This document shows, one piece after another, positions 32,001 to 42,213 of a stretch of 64,000 bases of DNA. Position 1 is the first letter of the stretch. Each line of letters starts with the position of its first letter. The notes under the pieces were generated by a model that saw only the letters and a list, made by a program, of their open reading frames with translations, did not search any database and had not been told where the DNA came from. The stretch lies in assembly GCA_902651635.1 (NCBI GenBank), contig CACRSC010000021.1, positions 180,630 through 244,629 on the forward strand, given 5' to 3'. This DNA comes from Mastigamoeba balamuthi (Eukaryota > Evosea > Mastigamoebida > Mastigamoebidae). Made by a program: the position numbers and the translations under genes.

Positions 32001-32776
32001 ACTCGGAGCTCAGGGGCCCCAACGTCAACGGGACCATGGAGGTCCTGCGCCTCGCCGCCAGCGGCAGGCCCAAGCGCCTCGTGCACGTGTCCTCGGTCTC
32101 TGCGTTCCATCCCGTCGAGTTCGCGTCGGGGTCGGCCCCCGAGTGCGGCCGCCTGCCCCTGCGGCTCTGCGAGGGCCTCTCGGGCTACGGCGCCAGCAAG
32201 CGCGTCGCTGAGGCGCTGGTCTGGGAGGCGGTGGAGGCGTGTGGCATGGACGGCATCGTCGTGCGGCTCGGGACCGTCGGGGGCCACTCGCGGACGGGGT
32301 CCTGCGGCCCGGGCGACCTGACGAGCCGCTTCCTGATGGCCGTGGACGCCCTGGGGACCGCCCCCGACGCCCCGGGGCTGGCGCTGTCCATGGCCCCCGT
32401 CGACTGGGTCACGCGGGTCCTCGTGGGCGTCGCCCTCGAGGGCACGTCGGCCGAGGGCGCGTACCACGTCGTGGACCCGCGGGAGCACTGCGCGACGCTC
32501 GAGGCGGCGGTGCAGGCGCTGCGGATGGCTGGGAGGAGCGTGGAGACGGTCGGGGAGGAGCAGTGGCGAAGGTCGCTGGCGGGCACGCCGCTGGAGCCCC
32601 TCGCGGCGCTGTTCGAGAGGAGGATGCCCTTTGACGGCACGCCAGAGGTTGCGCTGTTCGACCACCAGAGGACAGCGGAACTGTGCACGCGCTGCTCGAT
32701 AGAGTTCCCTGCGGTGTCGGACCAGTCCTACATCCTCCAGATGATTCAGTTCTGCAGGGAATGGGGAAGCGAGTGA
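29057..32776 (+). CDS. ZZ zinc finger + carboxylic-acid-reductase-like (A-PCP-R) enzyme
   Basis: Exons 29057-29205, 29259-30774, 30842-32776; 1199 residues. Order: ZZ zinc finger (about 45-85: NCDLCG, YYCAQCDED, FDLCEACHSQHDAGH); adenylation domain with ILFTSGTTGGGEP (near 297), YLPLSYSAQR, EGYGTTEAGS (near 458), YSGG..., TGDIVELEP and RIIDRKNNHFKLSQG; a carrier domain with the phosphopantetheine serine in GFDSLSALKL (near 758); and a Rossmann reductase with VLITGATGLVGAHVL (near 848) and a YGASK active-site motif. CARs activate a carboxylic acid with ATP, load it on the carrier and release it reductively with NADPH as an aldehyde. Length without the ZZ matches CAR (about 1170). The second intron (30775-30841) begins GCACAG. 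Substrate unknown; aryl, acyl or aminoadipate-like acids are possible. Confidence 0.88.
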
Positions 32777-32948
32777 GCCGTCTGCAGATGGCGAGCAATC
32801 GATGCCATCTAGATCCATGTCAAGGGAATACAATGCCGATTAAACAGGAATGTATGTGGTCAATCTCCAATCACAAAAGAATAATCAACTGAGAGCAGTT
32901 CAACAGATCCAATACGCTTGCCAGCCTCTCCAAAGAGGCAATAAAAAT

Positions 32949-33019
32949 TCCGAAGCCGGGAATCGAACCCGGGGCAAGCAGGTGAGAGCCGCTTATGTTA
33001 CCAACTACACCACTTCGGA
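32949..33019 (-). tRNA. tRNA-Glu (CUC)
   Basis: Read on the minus strand, a 71-nt cloverleaf: acceptor TCCGAAG pairs with CTTCGGA; D stem GTGT/ACAT with loop AGTTGGTA; anticodon stem AGCGG/CTGCT with loop CTCTCAC (anticodon CTC); T stem CCGGG/CCCGG with TTCGATT loop. No intron. A TTTTT pol III terminator follows directly (32943-32947 on the + strand as A5). Confidence 0.95.
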
Positions 33020-33115
33020 TTTCAATATTGAAAGAAGTTGTTATTCACTTGCGAGCGGCACGAGCGTGCATGCCTGGCCCAAGGCGAATCCAGTCCGCCT
33101 GAGCTGCCCAGCTGC

Positions 33116-36100
33116 TCAGAGCTGGTGCTTCCTCGGGTCGAGCGCCGTCACGGGCGGGTCGTGGCACTGCCTGAGCTGCTGGGCGACGGCCTCGACGACG
33201 CTGCTGTCGGCGGGCTTCTTGGCGTAGTCGTCGGCGTGGAAGTTCTTGACGATGCTGTAGACCTGCGCCGCGTGCAGCCTCGGGAACGTCTCCCTGGCCA
33301 CCGCCGCGTCGACGAGCACGCCCTTGTCCATGACCAGCAGGTTCGCCGCCTCCTTGGCCACCTCGAGCTGCTCGCGGGCCTCGGCCACGACGGGGTCCCT
33401 CAGCAGCCACTCCTCGATGGTGCTGACGCCCACCTTGATGTTGACCCCCGTCCCGCACGTGCCTGCCCAGCGGCCAGTGTCAGCGCCCCCCGAGACCCAG
33501 GACCCCCAAGAGGCCCTCCCCCTCTGCGGACAGATCGACGGCTGCGAGACGACGGCGTTGACGACAGAGGCGCTGATGTAGTAGCAGGCCTGGCGCATGA
33601 ACTGCCTGCGGAGCGCGTCGGGGGCGCGGGCGAGGGCGAGCGAGCACGAGGCCTCGGCGAGGATCGGGACGGGCGCCGCGGGCCGCGAGCCGCGCACCGA
33701 CTTGGGGGCCTCGATGAGCGCGGCCACGAGCACCGCGTCGAGCGACTGGTAGACGCGCTCGAGCAGCATGGCCCACGCGTCGAACAGCATCGCCCGGACC
33801 CCGCGCACAAACTCGGCCTGCGGCGTCCCCACGCTCTCGCCCTCCTCCGGCCTCCTCACCACGCTGGGCCGCATCGAGCGGGACGTCAGGAGCGGAGGGC
33901 GAGGGCTGGGCCTGGGACTGTGCTGGGGCGCACTCGTCGGGGACCTGGAGGGAGAACTTGGAGGCGAGGGCCTTGGCGAGGTAGAGGCACGAGACGAGCC
34001 ACTTGGACAGCGCGCGCGCGTCGATGCGGTACGCCTTGAGCGCCGTCGCCAGCACAGACGAGACCGAGGACAGCACGGCGCCCGCGGGCTCCGCGACGGC
34101 GTTGCGGCCCTCGAGGTGCCTGACGACGGCGCTCGCGACGAGGTGCTCGCTGCCCTCCTTGCCGGGGCACGCGCAGCCGCAGTCCAGCACGGCCTCGAGC
34201 AGCTCCAGCTTCGACCGCGCAAGCGCCAGCTCCGACTGCGCCCGCGCCCCGGCGTCCGCCTTGGCAGCCTGCTCCTGCTCGAGCTCAGCCCTGGCGGACC
34301 GCAGCTCAGCCTCGGTCGCGCTCTGGGGGGGCAGCGGCAGCGGTGTCAGTAACCGATGCCCGCTTTGGGGTGTTGCCTGCGCCACGTCACCTTGAGCTCC
34401 GCCGACTCGGCGGCCGCGCGCACCGCCGACTCCCTGGCCGCCGCGAGGCTGTCGCGCTCCGCGGCGGCCTTGGCGAGGGCGTCCCCGAGCCCCGCGGCCT
34501 CCTCGCGGGCCGCGGAGAGCTCCTTGTGCGCGTCCTCGCACTCGCTCTTAGCCCTGTCGAGGTCGCTCTGGGCCGCCGCGCACTCGGCCTCGGCCGCCGC
34601 GAGCCTCGGTGCGAGCTCCGCGGCCTGGGCCGCCGACGACGCCGCCCGCGCCTCGAGGTCGCCGCGCGCCTTCTGCGCGGCGGCGAGGGAGTCCTCCAGC
34701 TCCGCGACACGCAGCCGCAGCGCCTCTGCCGCCGCCTCGAGCTCGGCGCTCTGCGCCCCTTGGCTCGCTCTCGCCTGCTCGGCGGCTGCGCGGGCCTCCC
34801 CCAGCTCCCCCTCGAGCTCCGAGACCCTCGCCGCGAGCTCCGGGGCGCGCGCGGCCCCGGGCTCGAGCTCAGCGGCCCTGCGCTCGGCGGCGTCCTTCGC
34901 GTCGGCCGCTGCTGCGAGCTGTTCCCTCGCCGAGGCGAGGGCGAGCTCCGCTTCCTGCGCTCTGCTCTCTGCGGCCTGCAGCGCGGTCTCGGCACGCGAC
35001 GCCCGCAGCTCGAGCTCGCGCGCCATGGTCTCTGTTGCCGCCTTGGCCTCCTCGGTGTCCGCGAGCTGCTTCTGCGCTTCCTCGAGGGCCGCGATCCTCT
35101 CCACGGCCTCCTGGGCACGCAGCTCCGCGTCGCGCAGCATCGCCTCCGCGCGCGCCGCTCTGGTCTCAAGCTCGCTCGCCCTGTTCTCCGCCGCTGTGGT
35201 CGTCTCGTCGGCGGTCGCGAGCTGCTTCAGCGCCTGCTCGAGCTGCCCCTTGGCCTCGGAGAGCGCGCGCTCGGTCTCCTGGGCCCTGGCCTCGGCGCCG
35301 TGCAAAGCCGCACCCGCGCCGGACGCCTGCAGCTCGAGCTCGCTGGCCCTGCGCTCCGCTGCGGCCTTCGCTTCCTCGGTGGCGGCGAGCTGCTGCCGCG
35401 CCCTCTCGAGGGCGCTCTCGAGCTCCGCCAGCCTGTCCTCGGCGTCGCGGCTCTGCTCATCCGACTTGGAGGCGCTGGACACGAGCTCTGCGGCTCTTGC
35501 CTCTGCCCTGGCCTTCTCCTCCCCGACTTCCTCTGCCTTGCGCTCGGCCTCGGCCAGCGCGCCCTGTAGCTCTCTGGCCTTGCCCTCGAGCTCCTCAGAC
35601 CGCGACGCAGCAGCAGCCTCGAGCTCTGCAGCCTTGCCCTTGGCCTCTGCGAGCGCTGTCTCCAGGTCTCTGGCTCTCGCCTCTGCGCTCTCCGCGCGAG
35701 TCACTGACGCGCTCGCGCTGGCCTCTGCCTGTGCCTGCGCTCCCTGCGCGGCACCGAGCAGCTCCTTCGCCTTGGCCAGCTCGTCCGCGAGCTCAGTGGC
35801 ACTTCCCGCGGTGCCCTGCGCAGCCGCGGACGCCCCCTCGAGCTCGGAGGACCGCTCCTCTGCCCTGTCGCGCGCCTCGCGGGCAGACGCGACCTGCTCC
35901 TTGGCGAACGCGAGCTGGCCGTCGAGCTCCCTGGCCCTGTGCTCCGCGTCCTGCGCCTGCGCCTCTGCCCGCGCCACGCGCGCCTCGAGCTCGTCGGCCC
36001 TGCGCTCCGCCTGGAACCTGCCGGCGTCGGCCTCCTTGGCCCGCTGCTCCGCCTCGCGCGCACGCGTCTCTGCGCGCGCGGCCTGCTCGCGCAGAGACCT

Positions 36101-36777
36101 CAGCTCGGCCTCGCCCTCGCGCCGCCTCGCCTCGTCCGCCTCGCGCGCGCGCAGCGGCGGCGGCGAGTACGACTGCGCGGCGTCGAGGAGCACAGGCGGC
36201 GTCCTGCGCTTCTCCTCGGCCTCTTTTTGATGTTTCCGCGGGGTTGCGATTTGAATTCGAATTCGGGTTTGAATTGCGGGGCGCAGAGTCAACTGAATGG
36301 CGTGGCGCGCGCGCACCGCGGGGCCTGCGGGCCTGGCTGGCGGCCATCTCGACGAGGTCGCCGAGGCCAACGGACGCAGCGGGCTCGCACGCCGTCCGGG
36401 GCCTCGCAGGCGCCGGCTCCTGAGCCGCGAGGAACTCGGACCTGAGCGCCGAGACTTTGGACCACGTCGTGCTCGCAGGCCCCTGCACCGCGGGCGCCTG
36501 GGGCCCCTGCGGCAGCGGCGCGTGCGGCCTGCAGTACACCCTCCTGCGCGGCGGCGGGCGTCAGGGAGAACCGTCGGACGCGGCGTGCGGGGCGGGCATA
36601 CGCGCTGACGAGGGCGTAGGAGGCGGGGCTGAGGGGCAGGCGGCAGAAGGCGCAGACGAAGCAGCGCCGGTGGAAGAAGCGGCCGTCGGCGGTCACGCGG
36701 TCGCTCTCGGCGGGGGCGGGCTGCTGGCACGCAGAGCAGCGCGCGCCGCCGGTGGCCGGTCTCTGCGCGCTGAGCAT
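33116..36777 (-). CDS. LIM domain + long coiled coil + DIL (myosin-V tail-like) protein
   Basis: Exons 36777-36602, 36543-36317, 36222-34391, 34322-about 33945, about 33922-33532, 33462-33116; about 1116 residues. A single LIM domain opens the protein (CSACQ, HRRCFVCAFC, VYCRPH). A roughly 600-residue Ala/Glu/Arg coiled coil follows (heptads such as AELEAAAASRSEELEGKARE). The C-terminal 270 residues are a DIL/globular-tail fold: LSKWLVSCLYLAKALASKF, AMLFDAWAMLLERVYQSLDA, FMRQACYYISASVVNAVV, GVNIKVGVSTIEEWL, and VYSIVKNFHADDYA, all hallmarks of the myosin-V cargo-binding tail. No motor domain is present. It probably links actin/adhesion partners (LIM) to vesicle cargo adaptors (DIL). The intron at about 33944 is ambiguous (22 or 40 nt). 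This domain order is unusual; see Part 2. Confidence 0.85.
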
Positions 36778-37052
36778 TCGGCGGGGGGTCGGTCGGGGGG
36801 CGGGGAGACACGCAGACACGCAAGGCAGAAACGCCGCCACGTCGGTGGGGACAGCGAATAAAATCTGCTGGTGAAATCGCGATATTCCGGCTGGAATCGG
36901 GCAATGGCGCCTGTACTGCCCTGAGTAGCACAAGCTCTAGTGCCGTGACGGCATGCACTGTCATTCCAGTGCCTCAACAAGGGGGGCGGGGGAACTGGCG
37001 AGAACCGAACAATCTCAGCGTCTCCTCTTCGTCTCTCGCACACTCACACTCG
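36778..37052. other. Short intergenic spacer with AGATAT/CGATATT-type sequence
   Basis: Spacer upstream of the LIM-DIL gene. It holds AATAAA (36858) on the + strand and GAAATCGCGATATTCCGG near 36871-36890, one of the recurring motifs. Confidence 0.45.
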
Positions 37053-37549
37053 CTAGACGTTGAAAGTGCCCTGGACAGCCACGACGTGGACCTGGGACCC
37101 GCGCGACACGACCTGGTACATCATCCCGACGTCCGGGAGGTGGGGGTTGTGGCGCGCCCAGGGGAGCGAAACGAGCGCGAACTGGGCGTCGAAAAACTGC
37201 TCCAGGCTTCCTACCCATGCCGAGAGGCTCGTCCCCCTCAGGCGGCCGTCAACTGGTGTCATGCCGGCAGCGGTGATGACCCCCGCGAGAATCATCTTTG
37301 CTGCATCGGCCCCGCCAGCCCCGGGGGCAATAAAATTAGGGTTGGCATATCAATTTATGGGGGCAGGCGAATACGAGAGGCGGTGAACTCACCGTGCGCG
37401 ACGAGGCCATCGAACGACCAGTCAATGACCATTCCAGGGTCGTTGTCGGAGACCTGGTCGTGCATCCACTCCAGTGCGTCTGCTCTCAATTCGGAAGCAC
37501 ATTGAATGGCGGTCCAAAACCGTTTGTCACAAGAACCAGATGCAGCCAT
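37053..37549 (-). CDS. Small unknown protein, copy 1 of a local duplication
   Basis: Exons 37549-37393 and 37300-37053 give about 134 residues if ATG 37549 is used. The core ALEWMHDQVSDNDPGMVIDW, MILAGVITAAGMTP, LSAWVGSLEQFFDAQFALVS and the Val-rich tail VVSRGSQVHVVAVQGTFNV match copy 2 at about three of four positions. The 92-nt intron is in the same place and has the same length in both, and even shares the ATAAATTGATATGCCAAC phrase. No family recognised. Directly upstream on the same strand lies a decayed SH3 segment, so the start codon shown may not be original and the gene may be fading. Confidence 0.5.
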
Positions 37550-37700
37550 GTATGGTCCCTGCCCACCAGTCCTGCCCATTGCCAGGCCCGTGCAGCACCT
37601 CAATCTGCTCGCTCTCGAAGTCAAGCTTGTTGGCCTTATTCCCAACAAAGTCGTACAGTGCCTTGGGGCACATCTTGACAGACCCTATCTGCAGCAAGAG
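37527..37700 (-). pseudogene. Decayed SH3-domain copy
   Basis: Minus-strand frame reads KMCPKALYDFVGNKANKLDF, then EQIEVLHGPGNGQDWWAG and stops after GCIWFL. It is plainly derived from the SH3 exon of the F-BAR protein (KMCTKALYDFVGDEADELDF, ERIEVLHGPGNGQGWWAG, then GWFPSTYVEPI). The copy lacks the GWFPSTYV strand through a stop and has lost acidic RT-loop residues (DEADE to NKANK), so ligand binding is unlikely. GC has drifted down relative to the parent. Confidence 0.8.
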
Positions 37701-37749
37701 TGACTCGCTCCTGGTCAAGAACACGGCAGCTTTCAGGCCAAATCCATGT

Positions 37750-39263
37750 CTTAAAAATCGATGCATATCTAAAGATAGCAACTGTTCATTTCGTTCTTGA
37801 AATGACTTAATAGGGACTTGTAGTGATGAAGCAGCTGGAAATGACCAGCCAATGTCTGTGGTCCTTCCCTTCCACTCTCAAAGGACAGCAACGTGCCTGT
37901 ACACGTCATCAAGTATTTGTAATTCATTGCGCATTTTCTTATCAGCTGCCTTACAGTTTCATCATCTTCTTTTTTCAGTTTTTCATTTAACATTCCCAGC
38001 TTATCACCTGTGGTTGTTTGAAAACTGTATTGTTGCTCTGTTCATGCCCTCAATTGATCACAACAGAGACATCCATGCGGTTCCTTGTGCATCACAACTG
38101 CACCTTAATGACATTCAGTTGTATCTTTTCTTTTCCGGAGGTTTTGCAAATGGAGATCCCATGAAGATATATTCTGTCTGTTCATATGGAGAGTTGAAAT
38201 AACATGTGATTTCCTGTTCACGCTGGTGTGTTCTCTGCTGGAGACACTGAAAATGGAAGACTCGGAGGTTTAGAGCCACAACTGTGGCTGCTACAATAGC
38301 AGCCAGTGTGATGCCCTCTGAGAGGGGGGGGGGGTTGATTGCATCCCCATTGGAGGAAACTCTGCCTTCAGAGACAGTCGAAGCTTAGTGAGGTCCCTGC
38401 AGGAACTTTGCTGATGATAGAGTCGAGAATGCCATGACATCCTTAAGTGTCAATAAGGCAAACCTGGAGACTTCCTGTGTCATGTATGACATGCCGCCAA
38501 CACCTCAGTGGCAATTGCCACTAAGTACCTATCTGATGCCCCGACAATACTCATGCTGACCTCGGACGCCTCAATGCCATAATGTCTATGTTGACCTTGA
38601 CCCAGTTGAGGTTGTTCACTGTGAAGCTGCATTGCATTGCCCCATCTCAGTTTGTGCCCCAGCTGCGGGGATGAAAAGGCCTCATCTTGCCCATTTGCCC
38701 ATCAAAGACGACTTGCAGACATCGCTGAAGAGCTTGACTATGCTGCTCCTCTGCTCTGGCTCCACGCCTGTGGGGTCCTTCAGGAAGAGGGGCAGTTCTG
38801 AGACGTGGCACAGCAGCTGATCTGGTTGATCAGCTGTGTGATCTTGTTGGAGCACTCGGCTGTGTTGAGGCTCTTGGGGTTGCAGGGTGTCTTGATTCAT
38901 CACCATGCTCATCACCATCATAGAGCCGCCATGCACCAGGCCTCGGCGGGCATTGCACAACTGCACAAGCTCCGTTGCATTTCTGAGAAGCTGAAGGGAG
39001 TGACCAGGATCAGCTTCAAGGGTTTTCTTGTTGAAGGCGAGAGGCCACCTTCTGGGGGCTGCACTCACTGGACCCCTGGCACAGAGGTTCGAGAGCAGTG
39101 GCAGTCATGTTGTCTAGAGCCACGCTGTTCAGCTAGACGGAGTACCTCGTCGACAGAGACTGTAGTGCCTCTCAAACATGAAACAGCAAGGAGCACATCG
39201 AAGAGTGGATGAACAAACCAAATCAGCAGGTTGTCTCTTCTTCCCTGCCCACACTCAGGCTAA
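37750..39263. other. Second low-GC island between duplicated segments
   Basis: About 1.5 kb with lower GC than the surroundings, lying exactly between the two copies of the duplicated segment. The best open frame is 39068-38682 (-), 128 residues (TELVQLCNARRGLVHGG, EQRSSIVKLFSDVCKSSL), which has a protein-like look but no recognisable family and no splice context. A G11 run lies near 38324. No TIRs, transposase or tail seen. Confidence 0.45.
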
Positions 39264-39865
39264 CTAGGCATTGAATGTGGCGGGTACAGCCACGACCTCG
39301 ACCTGGGACCCACGGGGCACGACGTAGTACATAACCCCGACGTCCAGCAGGAGGGGGTTGTGGCGCGCCCAGGGGATCGAGACGAGAGCGAACTGGGCAC
39401 TGAAAAACTGTCGAAGGTTTCCCGTCCACGCCGACAGGCTCGTCCCCCCCATTTGGTCGTTGGCAGGCGTCATCCCAGCGCCGGTGATGACCCCCGCGAG
39501 AATCATCTTTGCTGCATCAGCCCCACCGGCCCCGGGGGCTATAAAATCAAGGTTGGCATATCAATTTATGGGGGCAGGCGAATACGAGAGGGCGGGAACA
39601 TACCGTGCGCGGCGAGGCCACCAAACGACCAGTCAACGACCAATCCGGGGTCGTTCTCGGAGATCTGGTCGTGCATCCACTCGAGCGCGCCTGCTCTCTT
39701 GTGAGAAATCTCTGAAGGGGGAGGCCCGTAGCAAAATTGAAGAAAAGACGAACCCTCCAGGTCCTCCTTGGAGTGGACCACCTCCTTGGGGGCCGACGAG
39801 ACCCCCGAGGGCCACGGGGCGGTGGGGGGCACGTCGCTGTGCGGGGGGGTCAACGGCCTCGACAT
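39264..39865 (-). CDS. Small unknown protein, copy 2 (likely parent)
   Basis: Exons 39865-39604 and 39511-39264 (92-nt intron, GTATGT donor, GATGCAG acceptor) give about 169 residues. A Pro/Ser-rich N-terminus (MSRPLTPPHSDVPPTAPWPS) precedes GALEWMHDQISENDPGLVVD, then MILAGVITGAGMTP, TSLSAWTGNLRQFFSAQF, ALVSIPWARHNPLLLDVGVM and a beta-like tail YYVVPRGSQVEVVAVPATF. Unknown family; the tail alternates strand-like hydrophobics. Lies on the same strand, about 360 nt after the F-BAR gene stop, and was probably duplicated together with its SH3 exon. Confidence 0.6.
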
Positions 39866-40224
39866 TTACGGTGCGGCGCAATTAAAGGGGGAAAGAGGTC
39901 CTCCGAGTTAGTTGATATTTGATCCGATTCATCGGGGAATCTGCGAGGATATCATCTTTTCGTCACACTCGACGTCTCGCGGAATGTGCTCTCCCGGTTT
40001 TTGCCTGCCAGGACTTGCAGATCAAGAACCTGGCCCGACACCTTGCAGATGGATTAGCACGGGACTCCTGCTGTGTTGGCACGAACCCAAGGATTGTGCT
40101 CAAATGTGGCGCACTGATGTGATTGTCAATGCGCGTGCGCGTAATCAGTCAATTGAAAAAGCACCGATGTTGGATTCAGTCGGAGATGGGGGGACAGAAG
40201 AGCGCGCCTTCGCCAGGCGCAGGG
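39866..40224. other. Intergenic spacer
   Basis: Contains TTGATATTTGATCCG and GAGGATATCATC (39913-39955), again GATAT-type motifs upstream of copy 2 on the minus strand. No gene seen. Confidence 0.4.
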
Positions 40225-41812
40225 CTAGGGAGAGGAGCCCACCGAGTGGTCCGACGTTGTGGTGGGGTCCTCGGGCACGGCGATGGGCTCGACGTAGGTC
40301 GAGGGGAACCACCCGATGCGGCCGTGCGTGGTCCCTGCCCACCAGCCCTGCCCGTTGCCGGGCCCGTGCAGCACCTCGATCCGCTCGCCCTCGAAGAAGT
40401 CGAGCTCGTCGGCCTCGTCCCCGACAAAGTCGTACAGCGCCTTGGTGCACATCTTGGCGGGGCCTATCTGCGGCGAGAGCGACTCGTCCCTGGTCGAGGG
40501 CTCTGCGGCAGAAACCGAGGCGGCTGCGAGCTGTATGGGCGACACGATGACGGCCTCGGAGAGCTTGCTGCGCGCCGCCTTGGGGATGTACTGCGGCGGG
40601 GGCGCCGGCGCGTCCCCCGTCCTGTTGGCCGCCACCCACTCGGCGAGGTCCTGCTCCCTGTTGATCGACGCAGCGGCCACGGCCAGCTTCTGCCTCGCAT
40701 CTGTCACTGGCGGAATCATTTGCTGACGTGGGCGGGATATTTTGTCAGGGAGATTCGGGATTCGCGTGTGATGCGGAACCCCAGCGCGGTGGCGGTCACC
40801 TGGAGCTGCGCGGCGATGGAGACGAGCTGGGCCTTGAGGAAGTCGAGCCTCTGCTGCTCCTGCTCCTGCATGGTCAGCATGAAGGTGGTGAAGACGTCGA
40901 CCCAGGTGGGGTGCAGGTCGATCCAGCCCGTGACGGCCTCCTTGTACTCCTGGTCGAGCAGCATCTCCTCCTTGGCCAGCTTCTGCACCTTGGCCGACGC
41001 CTTGTCCAGCTCGGGCTTGGGCCGCGACTGCGCGTTGGCGTAGTCCAGCGCCTCCTGCGCCGCCTCGGCCCGCGAGACGCAGTCCACGTACGACGACTTG
41101 GCCTTGCGGATGTTGGCCTCGCACTTGGCGCGCTCCTTGAGGCACGAGGCAGCCTCGCCCAGCACCTGCTTCCGCAGCCGCTTCTGCTCCTGCCGGAACC
41201 TGCCCAGCTCCACCAGCAGCTGCTGCAGGTGCACCCCCAGGTCCTTGTGCGCCGCGCTCTCCGCCTTGCACTCCTCTCGCACCGCCTCAAAGGTCTCCTT
41301 CATGCTCCTGGCGCCCGCAAAACCACGCGGTATCGTTTGTATTTGATTTCGTATCGAGAAATTGAAACCGTGGGGAAATTGGCCGCCGCTCCGCGAAATC
41401 ACTCGCGCCCGCCGGTACAACCGAAACCTCCCCCGGAGATTCCGGGATGATATCTGGATTTGAGGACGCACTTGCAGAACTCTGTGTTGACGAGGTGCGT
41501 GAGGCCCTCGGGGGCCGCGCGCAGGAACCCCGCGGTGGGCACCTCGTGCAGCTTGCGCAGGCGCTTGGCGTACTGCTCCTCGGCGTCGGCGCGCTCCTGC
41601 AGCCAGTCGCAGAACAGCGACATGGCGTCGCAGCTCAGGTCCGACATCTTCTCCAGCGTCACGTACGACGTCTCGTCCTCGGACTGCGTGCGGCCAGCGG
41701 CGGCGGGTGGGGGGCAGAGGGCGTTCGTTGTGAGCGGAACGGGGAGGTCGGTTTTCCACGGCAAAAACCGTCGGACGAGCGCGTATGGCGGACCCAGAAG
41801 TGTTGGTCCCAT
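40225..41812 (-). CDS. F-BAR and SH3 domain protein (syndapin/PSTPIP-like)
   Basis: Exons 41812-41777, 41683-41472, 41307-40800, 40689-40225; about 406 residues. Exon 2 carries the FCH start (YVTLEKMSDLSCDAMSLFCD, RADAEEQYAKRLRKL). Exon 3 continues the F-BAR helices (MKETFEAVREECKAESAAHK, KAKSSYVDCVSRAEAAQEAL). After a Pro-rich linker, a C-terminal SH3 domain (about 340-400) has ALYDFVGDEADELDF, GPGNGQGWWAG, GWFPSTYVEPI. Such proteins bend membranes and recruit dynamin or actin nucleators at endocytic sites. All SH3 ligand-groove residues (ALYDF, WW, P..Y) are present. The first exon codes only 12 residues and its ATG is the least certain point. Divergent from the MEF2-type gene. Confidence 0.85.
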
Positions 41813-42213
41813 GATGATGACATGGCTGGGCGGCGCGCTGGACGCAGTGGTGCGGAGAGCGGTGGAAAAACGCGAATGAGAGACCGGTATCTCAAACCCA
41901 TATATTATTCCGATAGATACGTAATATCTCGGGCAATCTGATGGGTGGATTGGACAGGACCGCCCAACACACACCCGACGGCGACAACATCTCCCCCGCC
42001 TCGCACGGTGCCCAATGCCAGAAGGGTGCCTCGACGGCCAGGGCGGGCACGTTGTCCGATCGGGGATGAAAAGACATTTCCTAAGTGATGTAAGAATTTG
42101 TGGGATGGGATGAACAGAGAAAGCACACCTCAGAGCTCCCGCTATCTCAGAGGCGGGCCCCTCACAAACAAAAAAAACACCACCCGCATTCACACACACC
42201 ACGCGAGCCAGCG
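41813..42213. promoter_or_regulatory. Divergent promoter region, F-BAR / MEF2-type gene
   Basis: About 400 nt between two divergent starts. It includes the partial palindrome CCGATAGATACGTAATATCTCGG near 41910-41932 (20-base core GATAGATACGTAATATCTCG), the clearest candidate operator in it. No coding exon seen. Confidence 0.4.

Noticed and set aside
34356-36423. Very long + strand open frames (600+ residues, Ala/Ser/Arg-rich) opposite the LIM-DIL coiled coil
   Set aside because: Low-complexity antisense translation of a GC-rich heptad-repeat gene; the minus strand gives the recognisable LIM and DIL domains.
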